A stretch of 64,000 bases of DNA. It comes from Kalmusia sp. IMI 367209. Its lineage: Eukaryota > Ascomycota > Dothideomycetes > Pleosporales > Didymosphaeriaceae. Shown here one piece after another: positions 1 through 12,484 of the stretch; within the stretch, counting starts at the first letter, position 1, and every line of letters starts with the position of its first letter. The notes beneath the pieces are model-generated. The model was not told the DNA's origin, did no database searches, and saw only the letters and a list, made by a program, of their open reading frames with translations. The position numbers and the translations under genes were made by a program. Where the stretch lies: assembly GCA_027946365.1 (NCBI GenBank), contig JAPEUQ010000001.1:3968001-4032000 (forward strand), given 5' to 3'.

Positions 1-875
1 AACCTAAACGATCAGCAACTAATATGACCTCTCTATTCGCTGAGCACTCACCACTGAGTCCGCATTCTGTGTCAGTCGCCGCATGCTGAGCAAGCTGTTG
101 TATGGCTGGACCACAATATCACCATCCTGGGTGTTTGGAAACACACTATACGTCTGGATAAGCTTCTTCGGAAATTTGTCGTTCAGTCGCTCGAGCATAA
201 AGGATCCTAGACCGGATCCCGTGCCGCCTGCAATCGAGTGTAGCAGCATGAATCCTTCCAGCGAGTCGGAGCCATCTGCCTCGCGGTCGATCATGTCGAG
301 GATCTCTTCCTGTACCTGCTCGCCCATACTGTATCCAGCTCCCCAGTTGTTCCCCGCGCCCGTACCATCCTTGTGTATGTAGAAATTTTCGGGGTTGTAA
401 ATGTTCTTGTAGCTGCTTGATTGTATCGAATTCAAAACCTGGGCTGTTCAGCGACGTGATCGAGATATTGACGGCTAAACCAGCATACCCTAGGTTCCAG
501 ATCTAGTAGAATAGCTCGTGGTATGTAGCGCGTGTCGTCAGACTGGTAAAAGAAGACATCCTTGCGGTCACCGCCCTCGGTAGCGAAATCTTCAAGATTT
601 CCGTCCTGATTGATGCCGTGCTCCTGGCATAGCTGTTGCCAGAATTGTTGACCGACTATAAATGTCTATGTTAGCGGACTGCAACAAGTACGGCAGCTAA
701 TTGTTGTCCTGTGTCGCAAATGTTTACGGCGAGAATGGGACGGATGCGGGGCACGTGGAGGTGTAGTTGGACGTACCGCTGTTGCCGCATTGGCCGGCCT
801 GAAGGGTTATGATTTCTCTTGCATGCAGTCAGCTTCGAGTCGAATGTCTGCCTCTGGTGCAGCTTACCGTGGCAT
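1..875 (-). CDS. gamma-tubulin, 5' part (gene runs off the left edge)
   Basis: Gamma-tubulin nucleates microtubules at the spindle pole body as part of the gamma-tubulin complex. I rebuilt five exons on the minus strand: 875-868, 817-777, 655-489, 438-52 and 3-1. The first exon is only eight bases (M-P-R split by an intron). The joined product starts [16 protein letters not shown], continues through [25 protein letters not shown] acidic sequence and LEPRVLNSIQ, and carries the tubulin GTP-binding loop GGTGSG. About 202 residues are present, so the C-terminal half lies outside the window. All junctions keep phase and have GT/AG ends. Two ACGCGT hexamers sit 26 and 46 bases upstream of the start. 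Family identity is very secure. Confidence 0.95.
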
Positions 876-900
876 AGTTGGGTGCAGTTGGGCAAAGTGG

Positions 901-926
901 ACGCGTGCGGGGGGGCTTGAACGCGT
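901..926. promoter_or_regulatory. pair of ACGCGT (MCB-type) hexamers upstream of gamma-tubulin
   Basis: ACGCGT occurs at 901-906 and again at 921-926, just upstream of the gamma-tubulin start codon at 875. ACGCGT is the known core of the site bound by MBF (Mbp1-type factors) in ascomycete yeasts. The pairing and closeness are seen directly. Function is inferred, and the hexamer occurs elsewhere in the window too. Confidence 0.35.
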
Positions 927-1145
927 CGGGCGCTAGGACCACCTCCCGCCTAGCACTTCCAAATAAATAGCACTGCGCGACTTGGCCGAATCCCACCTTC
1001 GGCCCTGCTGTCTGCGTATGCGTCACCTCTTTCGGACTGGAGAGCCGATACCAGGAAAACCAAAAATTTCGACGTGGCTCTGTACTTCTACAAATCATTT
1101 GTATCGTTGATGACCATGTAAAGACGCTCATCATGCATATCTAGG

Positions 1146-2436
1146 CTAGTACCTGCTATCGGCCTCGCTCTTGGGCCTTACCAAGGGCTTTTTCGGCGAC
1201 CCGTGCTTCAACATCAAAAGGACCGCGAAGATCATTGCAAACAGGTTACACCGCAGCACGTCTAACCACAGCAGAGGACTAAAGTTCTCCTTCGTACCCT
1301 CGTGCCACCCGCGCCGAACCTCTAAGAACAGCTTCGGGTCGTCTGTGACAACCCCATCGATACCATGCCGGATGTCCCACCGCATCCGCCTCTCCTCATT
1401 GACCGTCCATGCATATACTGGCCGCCCGTCACATTGCGCTTTGTGGACGAAGGCACGACCCCATGGCAACATCAGTGCGGGTTGGTACATGTTGAACGAG
1501 ACGTTGGGAACCGCGAAGAAGTGAGAGGCGTAGGCAATCGAGAAGCCGATGTGAGATACGGGGAAATTTGGGAGGTAACGCGAGCATAGAGGGAGGTACT
1601 TCGCAGCCCAAATGCCCAGTACAATTCGTGACTGCCACGGTCGACTTGCGGAAGGAGCGACGCTGCCGATTGCATTCGCAATTGCTCGCATCACATCTTC
1701 TTGATCATTGTCAAGCTATGGGAATGCGTCAACATACAAATTCGCTTGGTATCAGGGATATACCATTCGACTCACCTTGATGTCTAAAAGCACCCAGATG
1801 TCTTCCAACCCAGGTTGCACAAGATACTCAAGGAGATCCACAAGCCGAGGCATCGACTGATGCGGCTCCTTCAGTGTCTTCAACTTGCTAAGAAACTCGT
1901 AATTGCAATCAATGAGCTTCTCGTCACGGCCAAAGCACCTTTTCAGGTCTTTATCCTAAATCTCGATAAGCTAGATATACATGGAGGGTATTTGCGTTCC
2001 ACTTACATGCGATAGCATTACTACACCATCTTTCGATAGATGTATGTCCGTCTCAAGTCCTTCCGCACCAACCTCAACCGCTCCTCGGAAAGCACCCATT
2101 GTATTCTCCGGGAATTTGGCCTTGTAGCCGCGGTGTGCGATAGCCTGCGGTTTCCGTTTCCCAGACACATCTTTTCGAGCAAATGCAAAAGAAGCTGTTA
2201 AATTGTCAATCTTCTTGTTCAACTATCAAATGGACAGGTGACAACCTACGTGATGGGAACTCCGACTTCGGCCCAAGCAAAGGCTGCTCGATCAACTGAT
2301 CAATCTCCTTTGTCAACCCCTCAAAAACCGGTGGTACGCCAATAACCATATTTTCCAGAAGTGGTGTTTGCGCCTCCTCCATAGGACTGTCAAGTTGATA
2401 CTGCCTCTCCTTCATGACTACTTGTAATGACGACAA
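1146..2436 (-). CDS. Pgc1-like glycerophosphodiester phosphodiesterase (phosphatidylglycerol phospholipase C)
   Basis: This is a GDPD-fold phosphodiesterase. Yeast Pgc1 cleaves phosphatidylglycerol to diacylglycerol and glycerol phosphate. Predicted exons are 2436-2250, 2194-2007, 1955-1776 and 1715-1146, giving about 375 residues. A second Met at 2415 would give 367. The catalytic signature [14 protein letters not shown], then [13 protein letters not shown] and [11 protein letters not shown], are conserved, as are VLLDIK and the late YAWTVNEE and [10 protein letters not shown] motifs. A hydrophobic stretch near the C terminus ([20 protein letters not shown]) followed by a short basic tail fits the tail anchor known for yeast Pgc1. 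An acidic N-terminal QTPLLEN segment precedes the domain. The family is secure; the Pgc1 subgroup is inferred from the tail and overall order. Confidence 0.88.
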
Positions 2437-3957
2437 CTGCGCTAATTATCCAAAGACCTCGGGAAAAGTGCAACGTGCAGGACGGAGGGTGGCTCGTAAT
2501 GCACAACCATGGGCTGACGTGAACCAACGAGCAAGGTCAATCATACATATACGCGCCGAACGGACATGAATATGTACGTGGACGCACTCACAGCCGTGGA
2601 AACGAATGAGGAAAATGAGAGTGGACCGCACGAAATCCGCGCCGACACTTGGGTCCGCCTGCACAAATGTAGCTGTGTAAACTGCGGGACAAATAATGGG
2701 TAGGACGCCAATCTTGCGAGCCGCCGGACATCACGCAGTCTCCGTACAGTCCACATGCGCGCTTCTTGCGCCCGTTGAAGACCCTTCATACCCACTGCCG
2801 CGGTGGCTCTGCTCCCAAAACACCAACCCGCCTCACACTTGTGGAATAGTTCTGCACGATCAGACTCCCTGAGCGGTCTAGCCTTCGCTGCATTGGTGGA
2901 GTGCTAAAGTTAAGCTTGTTCCAAGAGGTGCTTGGTCGTCGTTCGGAACGTGTCACATCCGACGCCACGCACCAGACGTCGCAAGGAGTGCTGTTTCATG
3001 CACGCTGCGTGTCTCACACAAAATCAGCCACCAGTCAGCATCCCATTTCACTTTCAAGATGGGAATCAGAGGACGTGCTGGAGACCGCGTGTCCTCGCAT
3101 TTCCATACAGAGAAGAGGGGGTTGGGATTGCGGACGAAGAAAGGTGGTGGATGTTTAACTCCGGTGCTGCGGGAGATCAACGACTAACCCCACTACTCAC
3201 GAACTTGGCAGACTCTAGGGTTTGCTGGCTTCGAGTTGTAGCCCACCACATCTCCACCTCACTTACTCACGCACAAGAAGACTTTCCCAAGAAAGGGTTT
3301 TGTTAGCGAAATCTTTCATGTCGGAAATTGTTTTCATCTCTTGTGGCGCCGGTAACTGCAGAAGCCGAACAAAAAAAGAACGAGTGCGCTCCGCATGTCA
3401 GCTTCTATGGCAGAGGAACTTTACGACACATCTTATTTTTCGTCCGACAGCGCTAACGCATTCGAGAAGACAATGTGGCTTTTCAACGAGATTCGGTAAC
3501 CGCGGAAAGCGAGCTGCTTTAGAAGCCTAGAAAGCTACCATACGTTCTCTTTACCCCGCACAAATTCTTGGATGAAGACCACCATCATGCATAAAGTAGT
3601 TAGTGCTACACAGATCGATTGAACCGATGACTTTCTCATAGGCTATTTACGAACATCAGCAATTGTTTTAAAGACATACTGACAAGATCCTTTCAGGGCG
3701 ATTTGTCACTCGACTGTGTGATGCTAGCATGCCGTTGTACCTTGTATCTCATAAGTGTAGCAGCTACTATTGGAAGGCAACCTCGATATACCGACAGGCC
3801 AGATTATTGAGACCTCCGTCTCTCTCAATACTCGCGTCACAAAATCTTGCAGAGCTCTTTTGGCCGCCACAAATGTATGCTGCAAGTCTAGCATTGTATC
3901 GTACCATCATTATCCTCCCTTTGCCCACACCTTTCACAATACCCATCCACCCAGGCG
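2437..3957. other. intergenic, no gene seen
   Basis: This stretch separates the Pgc1-like gene from the 3' end of epsilon-COP. Short open frames on both strands overlap each other and match nothing I recognise. It presumably holds the Pgc1-like promoter near its left end and the epsilon-COP 3' region at its right end. Confidence 0.5.
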
Positions 3958-5022
3958 CTAAGCTGCCGCCTCGAACTTCGGAGTGTACTTCGCCTTTGCC
4001 CTCTCGAACTCCTGCTTCTTCTCTGCCCAGTCCGTCAACACTTTGTGCTCGCTATCCACACCCGCCAACTTTTCCTTCAATCCCGTAACCTCCTCTTTCT
4101 TACCTAGCAACGTATTCAATACAATCAAGTTCGCAAGCGTGTCGGCGTTCTGGGCATCGAGTTGAACTGCCTGCTGCAGCGCGGCTTCAGCTTCAGGGAG
4201 GCGGCCGAGGTGCAGTTCCGAGACTGCTTGTGCGACGAGGGAGTATGGGGATTGCGATTGCGATGTTTGTGCTAATTCTTCGAAGACGTAGAAGGCGGAT
4301 TGGTATTTTTCGCCGCCCTGGAAGATACGTATTAGTCGGAGGAGTTGGAACGTCTTTGGAAGGGATTACCTCGCGCATGCCGACCCACGATTCAGCAAGG
4401 TTTACTAGGAGGCTGTCTTGTGCCCATTTTCGTGCACGCTGCGCTTCTTTCAAAGCGAGGTCGGTGCGATTTTGCTGCAGATGTATTTGCACGGTCAATG
4501 CCACGCTGTGTGCCATGATTGTAAGCTTCCAGGCCACCAAAATAGCGCAAGAATCGTAGAACATACGCGTCCAGACTGCCCTGGTGTTTGCTCAGCACGC
4601 TCAACGCCTCCTCCGTCTCCCCTGCCCTCTCTAATATGATCCCCGCGACCAACTGCACCGTTAGGTTTTCCTGCCCATCCTTCTCCACCAATTTCTTCAC
4701 CTCGTCTAGCACATCCTTGCCTGTTTCGTATTCAGCGAGTAACCGCACAGCGGCGAGGTCAGGCGTTGTTTCCTTGGCGAGAGACGAAGCAACTTCTTTT
4801 GCTTGACCGAGAGCGATTTGTGAGCGGAGCTGGAGGACACGGATAGGGAGGGCGTTGGAAGCAGAGAAGGGAGAAGTGTCGAAGTCGAGGACTTGTTGGT
4901 GGGCGCCGGCGTGGAAGGCTGTGTGGATGTTCAAGAGCTCTAGTAGGTTGCTTAGTGGGGTACGTGGCTTGGAGGAGAAAGGGAAGGGACGTACCTCCTT
5001 CGTGCGAGTAGGGGTCGCTCAT
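3958..5022 (-). CDS. SEC28: coatomer epsilon subunit (epsilon-COP)
   Basis: Epsilon-COP is the TPR-rich subunit of the COPI coat that acts in Golgi-to-ER retrograde transport. It binds and stabilises alpha-COP. Predicted exons are 5022-4995, 4939-4567, 4505-4370 and 4317-3958, giving 298 residues, close to the usual family length. The N terminus reads MSDPYSHEGELLNIHTAFHA, followed by the alpha-solenoid. The segments VALTVQIHLQQNRTDLA, WVGMREGGEKYQSAFYVFEE and LPEAEAALQQA are typical of the family. The start was fixed by a short first exon that joins in phase to ELLNIH. All introns are 50-62 bases with GT/AG ends. I see no damage. Confidence 0.93.
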
Positions 5023-5343
5023 TGTGACTATTTCAGAGCTGTGCGGGGAGGAAGAGGGTGATTGTAGTGTGATTGCGGGGATGCAGGTACACTTTTGGGT
5101 TGAAGCCACGAAGTACTGTTTGGGTTGGCTTGGCGTGTGTTTGTCGGTCAAGGCTTGCATGTGATTGGTCGGTCAAGTACATCACTGAATGAGCCAACCA
5201 GATCATTGGGACGGCAGGTAACTCGTTTTATTGGTGTGCTCGCGTCGAGCTGCCCCCAAATTTGCCAGGCACATGTAGCTCAGTAGCACAGCGAAGTACC
5301 CATTAGCAGTCCCTTCACCCGAATTATAGAATGATGACAGCGT
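5023..5343. other. intergenic between epsilon-COP start and methyltransferase stop
   Basis: About 320 bases that must hold the epsilon-COP promoter and the 3' end of the methyltransferase gene. No further coding signal is seen. Confidence 0.4.
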
Positions 5344-6423
5344 TCATGCCAGTCGGCGTACACTGAAGCTCAACCACCTCGATCCCTGAGGAATGGTGTC
5401 AGCCAGGCCCATTTTCACCGCCATCTCGTATATGTCTTGGTCTTCAAGGTACGAATCAACCGCCCACTTCGTACCCGTCTCCTCCCCGACCGCCTTCCAC
5501 ATCCGCTGGAAAGATTCCCCATTATGTCTGTACCTCTTGTTAGTCGGGTCGAGCGAACCAACATAATCGCCCGAATTAACGTTGCCAATCTGCCGTCCAA
5601 TGAGCAGCGATCCAGGCTTGCTCTTCAAGATCTGCACGATGCGCTTGCAAGCCTTGACCGATTCTTCCCAGTTGAAGAGATGCAAGAAGGATGCTGTGTG
5701 CATAATGTCGATCTCACCAGCGACCTGCTTGAGATCCGAATCCTGGTCAAAGATATCTGCAGCAATGAAGGTAGTCTTCAACGTGGACTTATCTAGGAAC
5801 AGATCATAGCCGATGTTCATGAAGTCCTTCTTGAGGTCAGAACCATACGTATTCTCTGATGGCGCGCCATCGAACACGAGCTTGCGGATGTCCTGCCCCA
5901 CGCAACACCCAAGATCAAGATCTAACGGTTACAATCGAGTTAGTGAGGTTAGGGTAGATTCGATGAAAGATACATACATTTGTCACCGTTCTTGACGCGC
6001 TCGAGAACTTCAGGGTATTGGGGCGAGAAAGTGACATGGAGTTCAAGGAAGGCCCAGCGAGCAAGGCATGGGTAAGGGAACTTTTCTTGTTAATTCGCCT
6101 GATGTAATTTATTAGCATGGCTCTTGTACTCACGATAGCATATGCTTTATCTCTCTGTGACGGTTAGCTGGGCAACACTGTGGGTTTGTGTTTAAATCCT
6201 TACGAATTCCTTGATATGCTTCTTCACATTCTCGGGCTCGACATGGGAGTACTTTTCGAATAGTTCCTGAGCCTGGGGCGTAATCTTGTCGATCTCGGCT
6301 GAGTACCATGGAAGCTTCCTGAAGGGAAAGGTACACATTAGGGAAGACTTTCTAGCCGAACTTCACGGTTGCTTACTCTAGTGCCAGGCCTTCCCATTTC
6401 GAGTTCTTGAGGATTTCTGACAT
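5344..6423 (-). CDS. SAM-dependent methyltransferase of the AusD/meroterpenoid type
   Basis: This is a class I methyltransferase of the small fungal family that includes AusD-type enzymes of meroterpenoid pathways. Five exons are predicted: 6423-6377, 6318-6204, 6154-6134 (a 21-base exon), 6080-5978 and 5921-5344, giving 287 residues. The N terminus MSEILKNSKWEGLALE runs into KLPWYSAEIDK. The short exon encodes RDKAYAI, which joins to FPYPCLARWAFLEL. The SAM-binding core is YLDLGCCVGQDIRKL, followed by YGSDLKKDFM and the AADIFDQDSDLK strand. IGRQIGNVNSGDY and EETGTKWAVDSYL complete the fold. No other biosynthetic gene lies next to it, so the substrate cannot be assigned. The family call is confident from motifs recalled, not searched. 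Confidence 0.85.
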
Positions 6424-7404
6424 GATGCGTAAGGAAGTAGAAGTGACAACTGTGAAGTGTGTGGACTAGGCACAACTGAGTTAAGGCAACTGATTTCGAG
6501 CAAGGGGCGAATGCAGTGATGCTTTGAATACTCAGCATTGAGCTTGGAGACAATTGACTGCTTATATAGACAGCTTCTCCAAGATCGTGTTTCCTAGCAA
6601 GGCACGTAAGACGAGGCAGTGACTAACCAAGAAGATGCCACGCACTCGCATTAGTCTACATGGTTCAGGTGAAGGTGAGATGTTATTGGAGCAACGATGC
6701 TCCAACGGCGCACGTTGTATTGAGATAAAATACACAAGACACCGATATCTCCACCGTCGGCCCGGGCCAAGGAAATACGTAAGTCGGAAGGAAGAAGGAA
6801 GCCGGTTGTCATCGGTCATCGGTCGGACAATGCCAATTTCTTGGTGTTTATCCCATCCCTCGTGATGCACTCTCGCTTACAATCATGAGTATACGCAATA
6901 CTGAATTTATTGGCATGTCGGAAGTCGGTCGCAAGTCGGTCAACCTACTCGTACCGAACTCTTGGGATTAATGGAAGATCATAATACAGCGCCTCTCGCG
7001 CTTCGTCGCTCACACCACACCCACATTTGACTAACCTACCTCGTTAAGCCCATATCAGATCTGTCATATTTCTTGTTTTGAGAACCCACCACAAGGAAAA
7101 CATATTCTTTGACCTATCTTCACGTGTTTGGCGATGCGAGAGGCGGTCCACGCTACTGGAAAAGCCGACCTTCCCCAACGCGGACTAGAATGTCTATGTT
7201 CAATGGCGGGGCAGGCGTGACGTGCAGGTGAGAAAAATTGGGATGGCAGCCCAAGCTATCAAAAAACCCGCAGGCCTCACCGCAACACCAAGCTGCGCTT
7301 CAAAACTCAGACAAATCCTATTTCATAGTCTGTGCCATAACAATCAATTTCAATTCAGTTCAAGCTTCCACCACAAAATTTTCCACAGCCGCGCAAAACT
7401 CAAA
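6424..7404. other. divergent intergenic region before spermidine synthase
   Basis: This region lies between the starts of two divergently transcribed genes, the methyltransferase on the left and spermidine synthase on the right, so it should hold both promoters. Short direct repeats of a tcggtc-type motif are visible around 6800-6950. No gene is supported. Confidence 0.45.
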
Positions 7405-8505
<1,101 letters not shown>

Positions 8506-10537
8506 GATCGTTAACGGTGTCAGCCTCAAAAAAGATTTTCCTTTCACATTTTACCATTAGATACCAGGCATTCTACGGGCTCAGGATTCGAAATCTTCTG
8601 GGTGCATCTATGACCAGCTCCCAGCGGTTATCCACAGCATCTCTGTAGCCGCCTAAGCCATCACGATTGCTGCGACATGTAATCAGCGAATCAAAAGTAC
8701 ATACCTCCATGACGCGTAATAGTCTTTTTTCATTCGTCCTGAATCTGTCTATCTTTTCACCTTGAGATTTGTATTACGTTGATCGTGCTCAGGTTTACGA
8801 CTTTCCCAATGTAGTGGGAACGCGTCAGCCGCACGAATCGTCTTTTGACAAACGCGCTTCATGCACCATGAATCACAAAACCTTGGGCGGCTTCTTGAAG
8901 TATGACCCCTCGGATGAACAGTCGGAGAGTGCTGGCCAGCCAGTGCACCCACATGTTCGCATCGGAGATTGTGACAGTGAGCAGCTGCAGGGAAACCCAC
9001 TTGTCTCGCATCACGATGAGCGATAGCCACGATAACGTATCGGCAAAGTCGGATATCCCTCACATGCGCCATTAACCTACATGAGGTTCAAACTGTGGCG
9101 TCAGGCAGATCTACTGGGTCCCGCGAACAGAAAAGGCAGAGACACGCATCTGCCACTCGTGAACAGGCATCTGATGGCAAGCAGTACGCAAGCTGCGTGG
9201 GAAATGTTGCACGTGCAGTGCCGCACTTGTTTTCATTCGAAGCTAGTCTTGTGCCACATGTTTCTGAGGTGTATGATTTTCGCAGGAGTTCGGATCAAAC
9301 GGCAGCCCCCAAATGCAGCATGGTGCCCGCTGACGGCTTTGTTGCGGAATTCAGAGCGGGTAGGGAGGGCGGTTGTAGCAAGTGCTCGCTTCTTGTGCGG
9401 ATGAAGGATGCTTTGGGGCAGAGGAGTGGGTGTCGAGACAACCTCAAACACCCTAGCACTGTTTCGTCTGGACGCTCTCCTATTCGCCCTCGCAGCAGCC
9501 GGTGAGCCGCACGTTGATGGAGCTTCGATGCAGCTGCGGAGGCTCAATTCACATGCATTTGCGAGCCAGTTGATGCGCTTGACGCCATATACTACACACA
9601 GGCAGACCAATGCAATCTGTGAAGGGCTCCGCATGTGCCGAAGCGTGCAAGCGAGCAAGTTCACGGGGGCTCGAAGCTGCGGGGGAGCTGCAGCGGTGAG
9701 AAGCCCTGGGCAGAGGGGAATCAGTGCCTGAGCAAACAGGCCTCGCAGGAGCATCTCGGCCTTGCGCGTTGTGCGCCTCTGGGTCAGTGTAGAAGCTTGT
9801 CGGCGGGCGCGATGCTTGGGTTTTGGCGGTTGAGGCGTATCGGGAAGAGCCCCACGAGCGTGATACACTTGAGGTATCAACGGCTCGCAGCGGGCTAGCC
9901 GCCACGGGGTTTCGCTCCTCTAGTTTGAGGCTGGCGCGTAGACCTTCTCGTGGCTTTGTACCGGAGGAGTAGGCATCGGGAGCTGTCAAAATCGAATATA
10001 GAGCAAGCTGCATCGTGTCTAGTGTCTGCCCCGAGAGCCACACTCGACAACCTTCTCCGCCTCTTGTTCTTTGGCGCGGCCTGCGGTCGTGTCCACCTGT
10101 CCGTTCTCTTTTCTTCTTCCTTCTTGTCTTTGCGTTGTTGCCATAGGTCGAGCCGGACTCTTCACTCCTTGGATCACGTCCTGTCACCCCGCGGTCGTGC
10201 AAACCCATCGCCGTGTCACTCTCGGCCACCCGTCCCTCGATCGAGCAGCTTCACACCATCGCCCATGCAGTAGCCACTGTCGCCGTTCTCTCGTACTTCT
10301 TTGTATTTCTTCCAACATCTTCTATTGCCCGGTGCATTTAATATATCGGCGCGACGTCTGGCTACGTTTGTGCATTCACTGTACATATCCGCGCCACTTG
10401 CAGCCGTCGCCGTTCTAATACCTACCTCACACCCTGACCCCAGCCCCCCCGCGCGGTACCGCCGGATCATCGCACTTTGACATCCAAATTCCCGACGTCT
10501 AGCGCAAGGTCAGATTAATATTCAGCCGCCTAGCACC
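8506..10537. other. intergenic, about 2 kb, no gene supported
   Basis: This stretch lies between the spermidine synthase stop and the NAD kinase start. Several overlapping open frames of 80-230 codons occur on both strands, but none shows recognisable motifs or splice-consistent extension. The last 500 bases before 10538 are rich in C and T on the plus strand, as is common for fungal promoters and 5' leaders. Confidence 0.45.
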
Positions 10538-12484
10538 ATGCCTACCATGCCGCAGCCCAGCCTCGGGGAGCCGTTTTCTCCGACCAAGATACACCCGCTG
10601 CTGTCCCCGCAGCGCGCTGCCTTCTCCGGCCTTAATTCCGTCAACGACGCAATAAATGTGCCTCTCCCCCATTCTCCGCAACCCCCACAACACCAAACTC
10701 CGGACAGCCACCTGCACCAACACAGCAACGATAATGTGCATCCGGTAGCACCCGTGGACTTAAGTGGCAGTGCGCCCGCCCAACCCTCAGGTCCTGATCC
10801 TGCTGTTGCTACGGACGAGCCGAGGCGGACCGATTCGCAGGCTTCCATAAGCACCGCATCGTCCATCGACAATCTTACGGTGCTCCCTCAGAAGTCGTTC
10901 CGCGAGCATCGCAATCGCAAGCACCGCAAGAACGCCTATTCCATCGACTCCATCCCGCGCCAGACCATCCTCAAGGCGCTGCAGTCACGACCCCCACCTA
11001 TGTCACAGGACCCGGCCGCTGCCTCCATGGATGCCCTTGTTATGAGCAGCAAGAAGGACGAGCCGCTGAAGACGCACGCCTCTGAGATGGCTCAGCACCG
11101 GTTAGCAGAGGCGCTCTCCGAGCTCGACCTGCATTCGGCTGAGCTCTCGAGCAAGATGGCCGCGCTAGCTTCGCCGTGCTTCTTCCACAAGAAGTTTGAC
11201 AAGGCTGTCAACCTCGAAAAGGTTCTTGATGAGATGGCCGACGATGAGAGCATCTCACATTCCCGTCTCATGCAGACCGCGACGAGCGTACGTGAAGTCT
11301 CCAAACAGCTTCAGCGTCGTCCGATCAAGATGACAGTGCGAAATGTCATGATTGTCACCAAGGCGCGCGACAATCAATTGGTACACCTCACTCGGGAGCT
11401 AGCTGAGTGGCTTTTGTGCACCCCTCGCTACGGTTCAGACGTCGGTATCAACGTCTATGTAGACCACAAGCTCCGCAAGTCGAAACGTTTCGACATGCCT
11501 TCGCTTCTAGCGAAAGATGCTCGTTTTGAGAATATGCTCCGGTTCTGGACACCAGATCTCTGCTGGGAGTCACCCGAGAAATTCGACCTTGTCCTGACAC
11601 TTGGTGGTGACGGCACTGTGCTCTTCACATCCTGGCTCTTCCAGCGCATTGTCCCACCCATTCTTTCCTTCTCCCTTGGAAGTCTTGGCTTCCTTACCAA
11701 CTTCCAGTTTGAGAAGTATAAGGAAGCGCTCAACAAGATCATGGGTGATGCCGGCATGCGCGTCAACCTGCGCATGCGCTTCACATGCACAGTGTACCGT
11801 TACCAGAAGAATTCAGCGTCAGGGGGACCCCAGCACATTGAAGCCGAACAGTTCGAGGTGCTGAACGAGTTGGTCATTGACCGCGGCCCATCACCTTACG
11901 TCTCCAACTTGGAACTTTACGGTGACAACAACCTCCTCACTGTTGTTCAAGCCGATGGATGCATTTTCTCTACACCCACCGGCTCAACCGCCTATTCCCT
12001 GTCCGCTGGTGGCTCGCTTGTGCATCCGGATATTCCCGCCATCCTCCTCACGCCTATTTGCCCGCACACCTTAAGCTTTCGGCCCATGCTCTTGAACGAC
12101 AGCATGCTCTTGCGCATTGCCGTGCCCCGCAACTCCCGCGCTACTGCTTACTGCGCCTTCGACGGAAAGGGCCGCGTGGAGCTCCGCCAGGGAGACCATG
12201 TCACCATCGCTGCCTCACAATACCCTTTCCCTACTGTGCTGTCGCAACCCACCGAGTGGTTCGACTCCATCTCCCGCACTTTGAGATGGAACACTCGCGG
12301 TGCTACTCAAAAAGCGTGGGATGGTGACGCAGAGGAAAAGGACGGCGAGGAACAAGACACTGGTTTCGATATCGACTTCGACAACGACGATGCCGATCAT
12401 GACTCCGGGTACTCGGCTGAGGGTTCGCAGTCCGGTGGCAGAGCTAGTCCCATCAGGAAGGGTATGGTCTTGCCATTCCTGTAA
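10538..12484 (+). CDS. NAD(+) kinase (ATP-NAD kinase), Utr1/Yef1 type
   Basis: NAD kinase phosphorylates NAD(+) (and in some family members NADH) to NADP(H). A single uninterrupted frame gives 648 residues. The first 270 or so are low-complexity and variable, with proline/histidine-rich and basic stretches. The kinase domain begins near residue 265 (RNVMIVTKARDNQL). The diagnostic LTLGGDGTVLFTSW motif is near residue 357, followed by SLGSLGFLTNF. The second signature VQADGCIFSTPTGSTAYSLS and the PICPHTLSFRP segment are intact. The C terminus is a highly acidic Asp/Glu tail. No mitochondrial presequence is obvious, so a cytosolic enzyme is inferred. The start at 10538 is the first Met of the frame; upstream non-coding exons cannot be excluded. 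Confidence 0.95.
   Translation: MPTMPQPSLGEPFSPTKIHPLLSPQRAAFSGLNSVNDAINVPLPHSPQPPQHQTPDSHLHQHSNDNVHPVAPVDLSGSAPAQPSGPDPAVATDEPRRTDSQASISTASSIDNLTVLPQKSFREHRNRKHRKNAYSIDSIPRQTILKALQSRPPPMSQDPAAASMDALVMSSKKDEPLKTHASEMAQHRLAEALSELDLHSAELSSKMAALASPCFFHKKFDKAVNLEKVLDEMADDESISHSRLMQTATSVREVSKQLQRRPIKMTVRNVMIVTKARDNQLVHLTRELAEWLLCTPRYGSDVGINVYVDHKLRKSKRFDMPSLLAKDARFENMLRFWTPDLCWESPEKFDLVLTLGGDGTVLFTSWLFQRIVPPILSFSLGSLGFLTNFQFEKYKEALNKIMGDAGMRVNLRMRFTCTVYRYQKNSASGGPQHIEAEQFEVLNELVIDRGPSPYVSNLELYGDNNLLTVVQADGCIFSTPTGSTAYSLSAGGSLVHPDIPAILLTPICPHTLSFRPMLLNDSMLLRIAVPRNSRATAYCAFDGKGRVELRQGDHVTIAASQYPFPTVLSQPTEWFDSISRTLRWNTRGATQKAWDGDAEEKDGEEQDTGFDIDFDNDDADHDSGYSAEGSQSGGRASPIRKGMVLPFL

Noticed and set aside
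9233..10229. Overlapping minus-strand open frames of 215 and 226 codons between spermidine synthase and NAD kinase
   Set aside because: They overlap in different frames, have no motif or splice-consistent extension, and read as random Arg/Ser/Ala-rich sequence.
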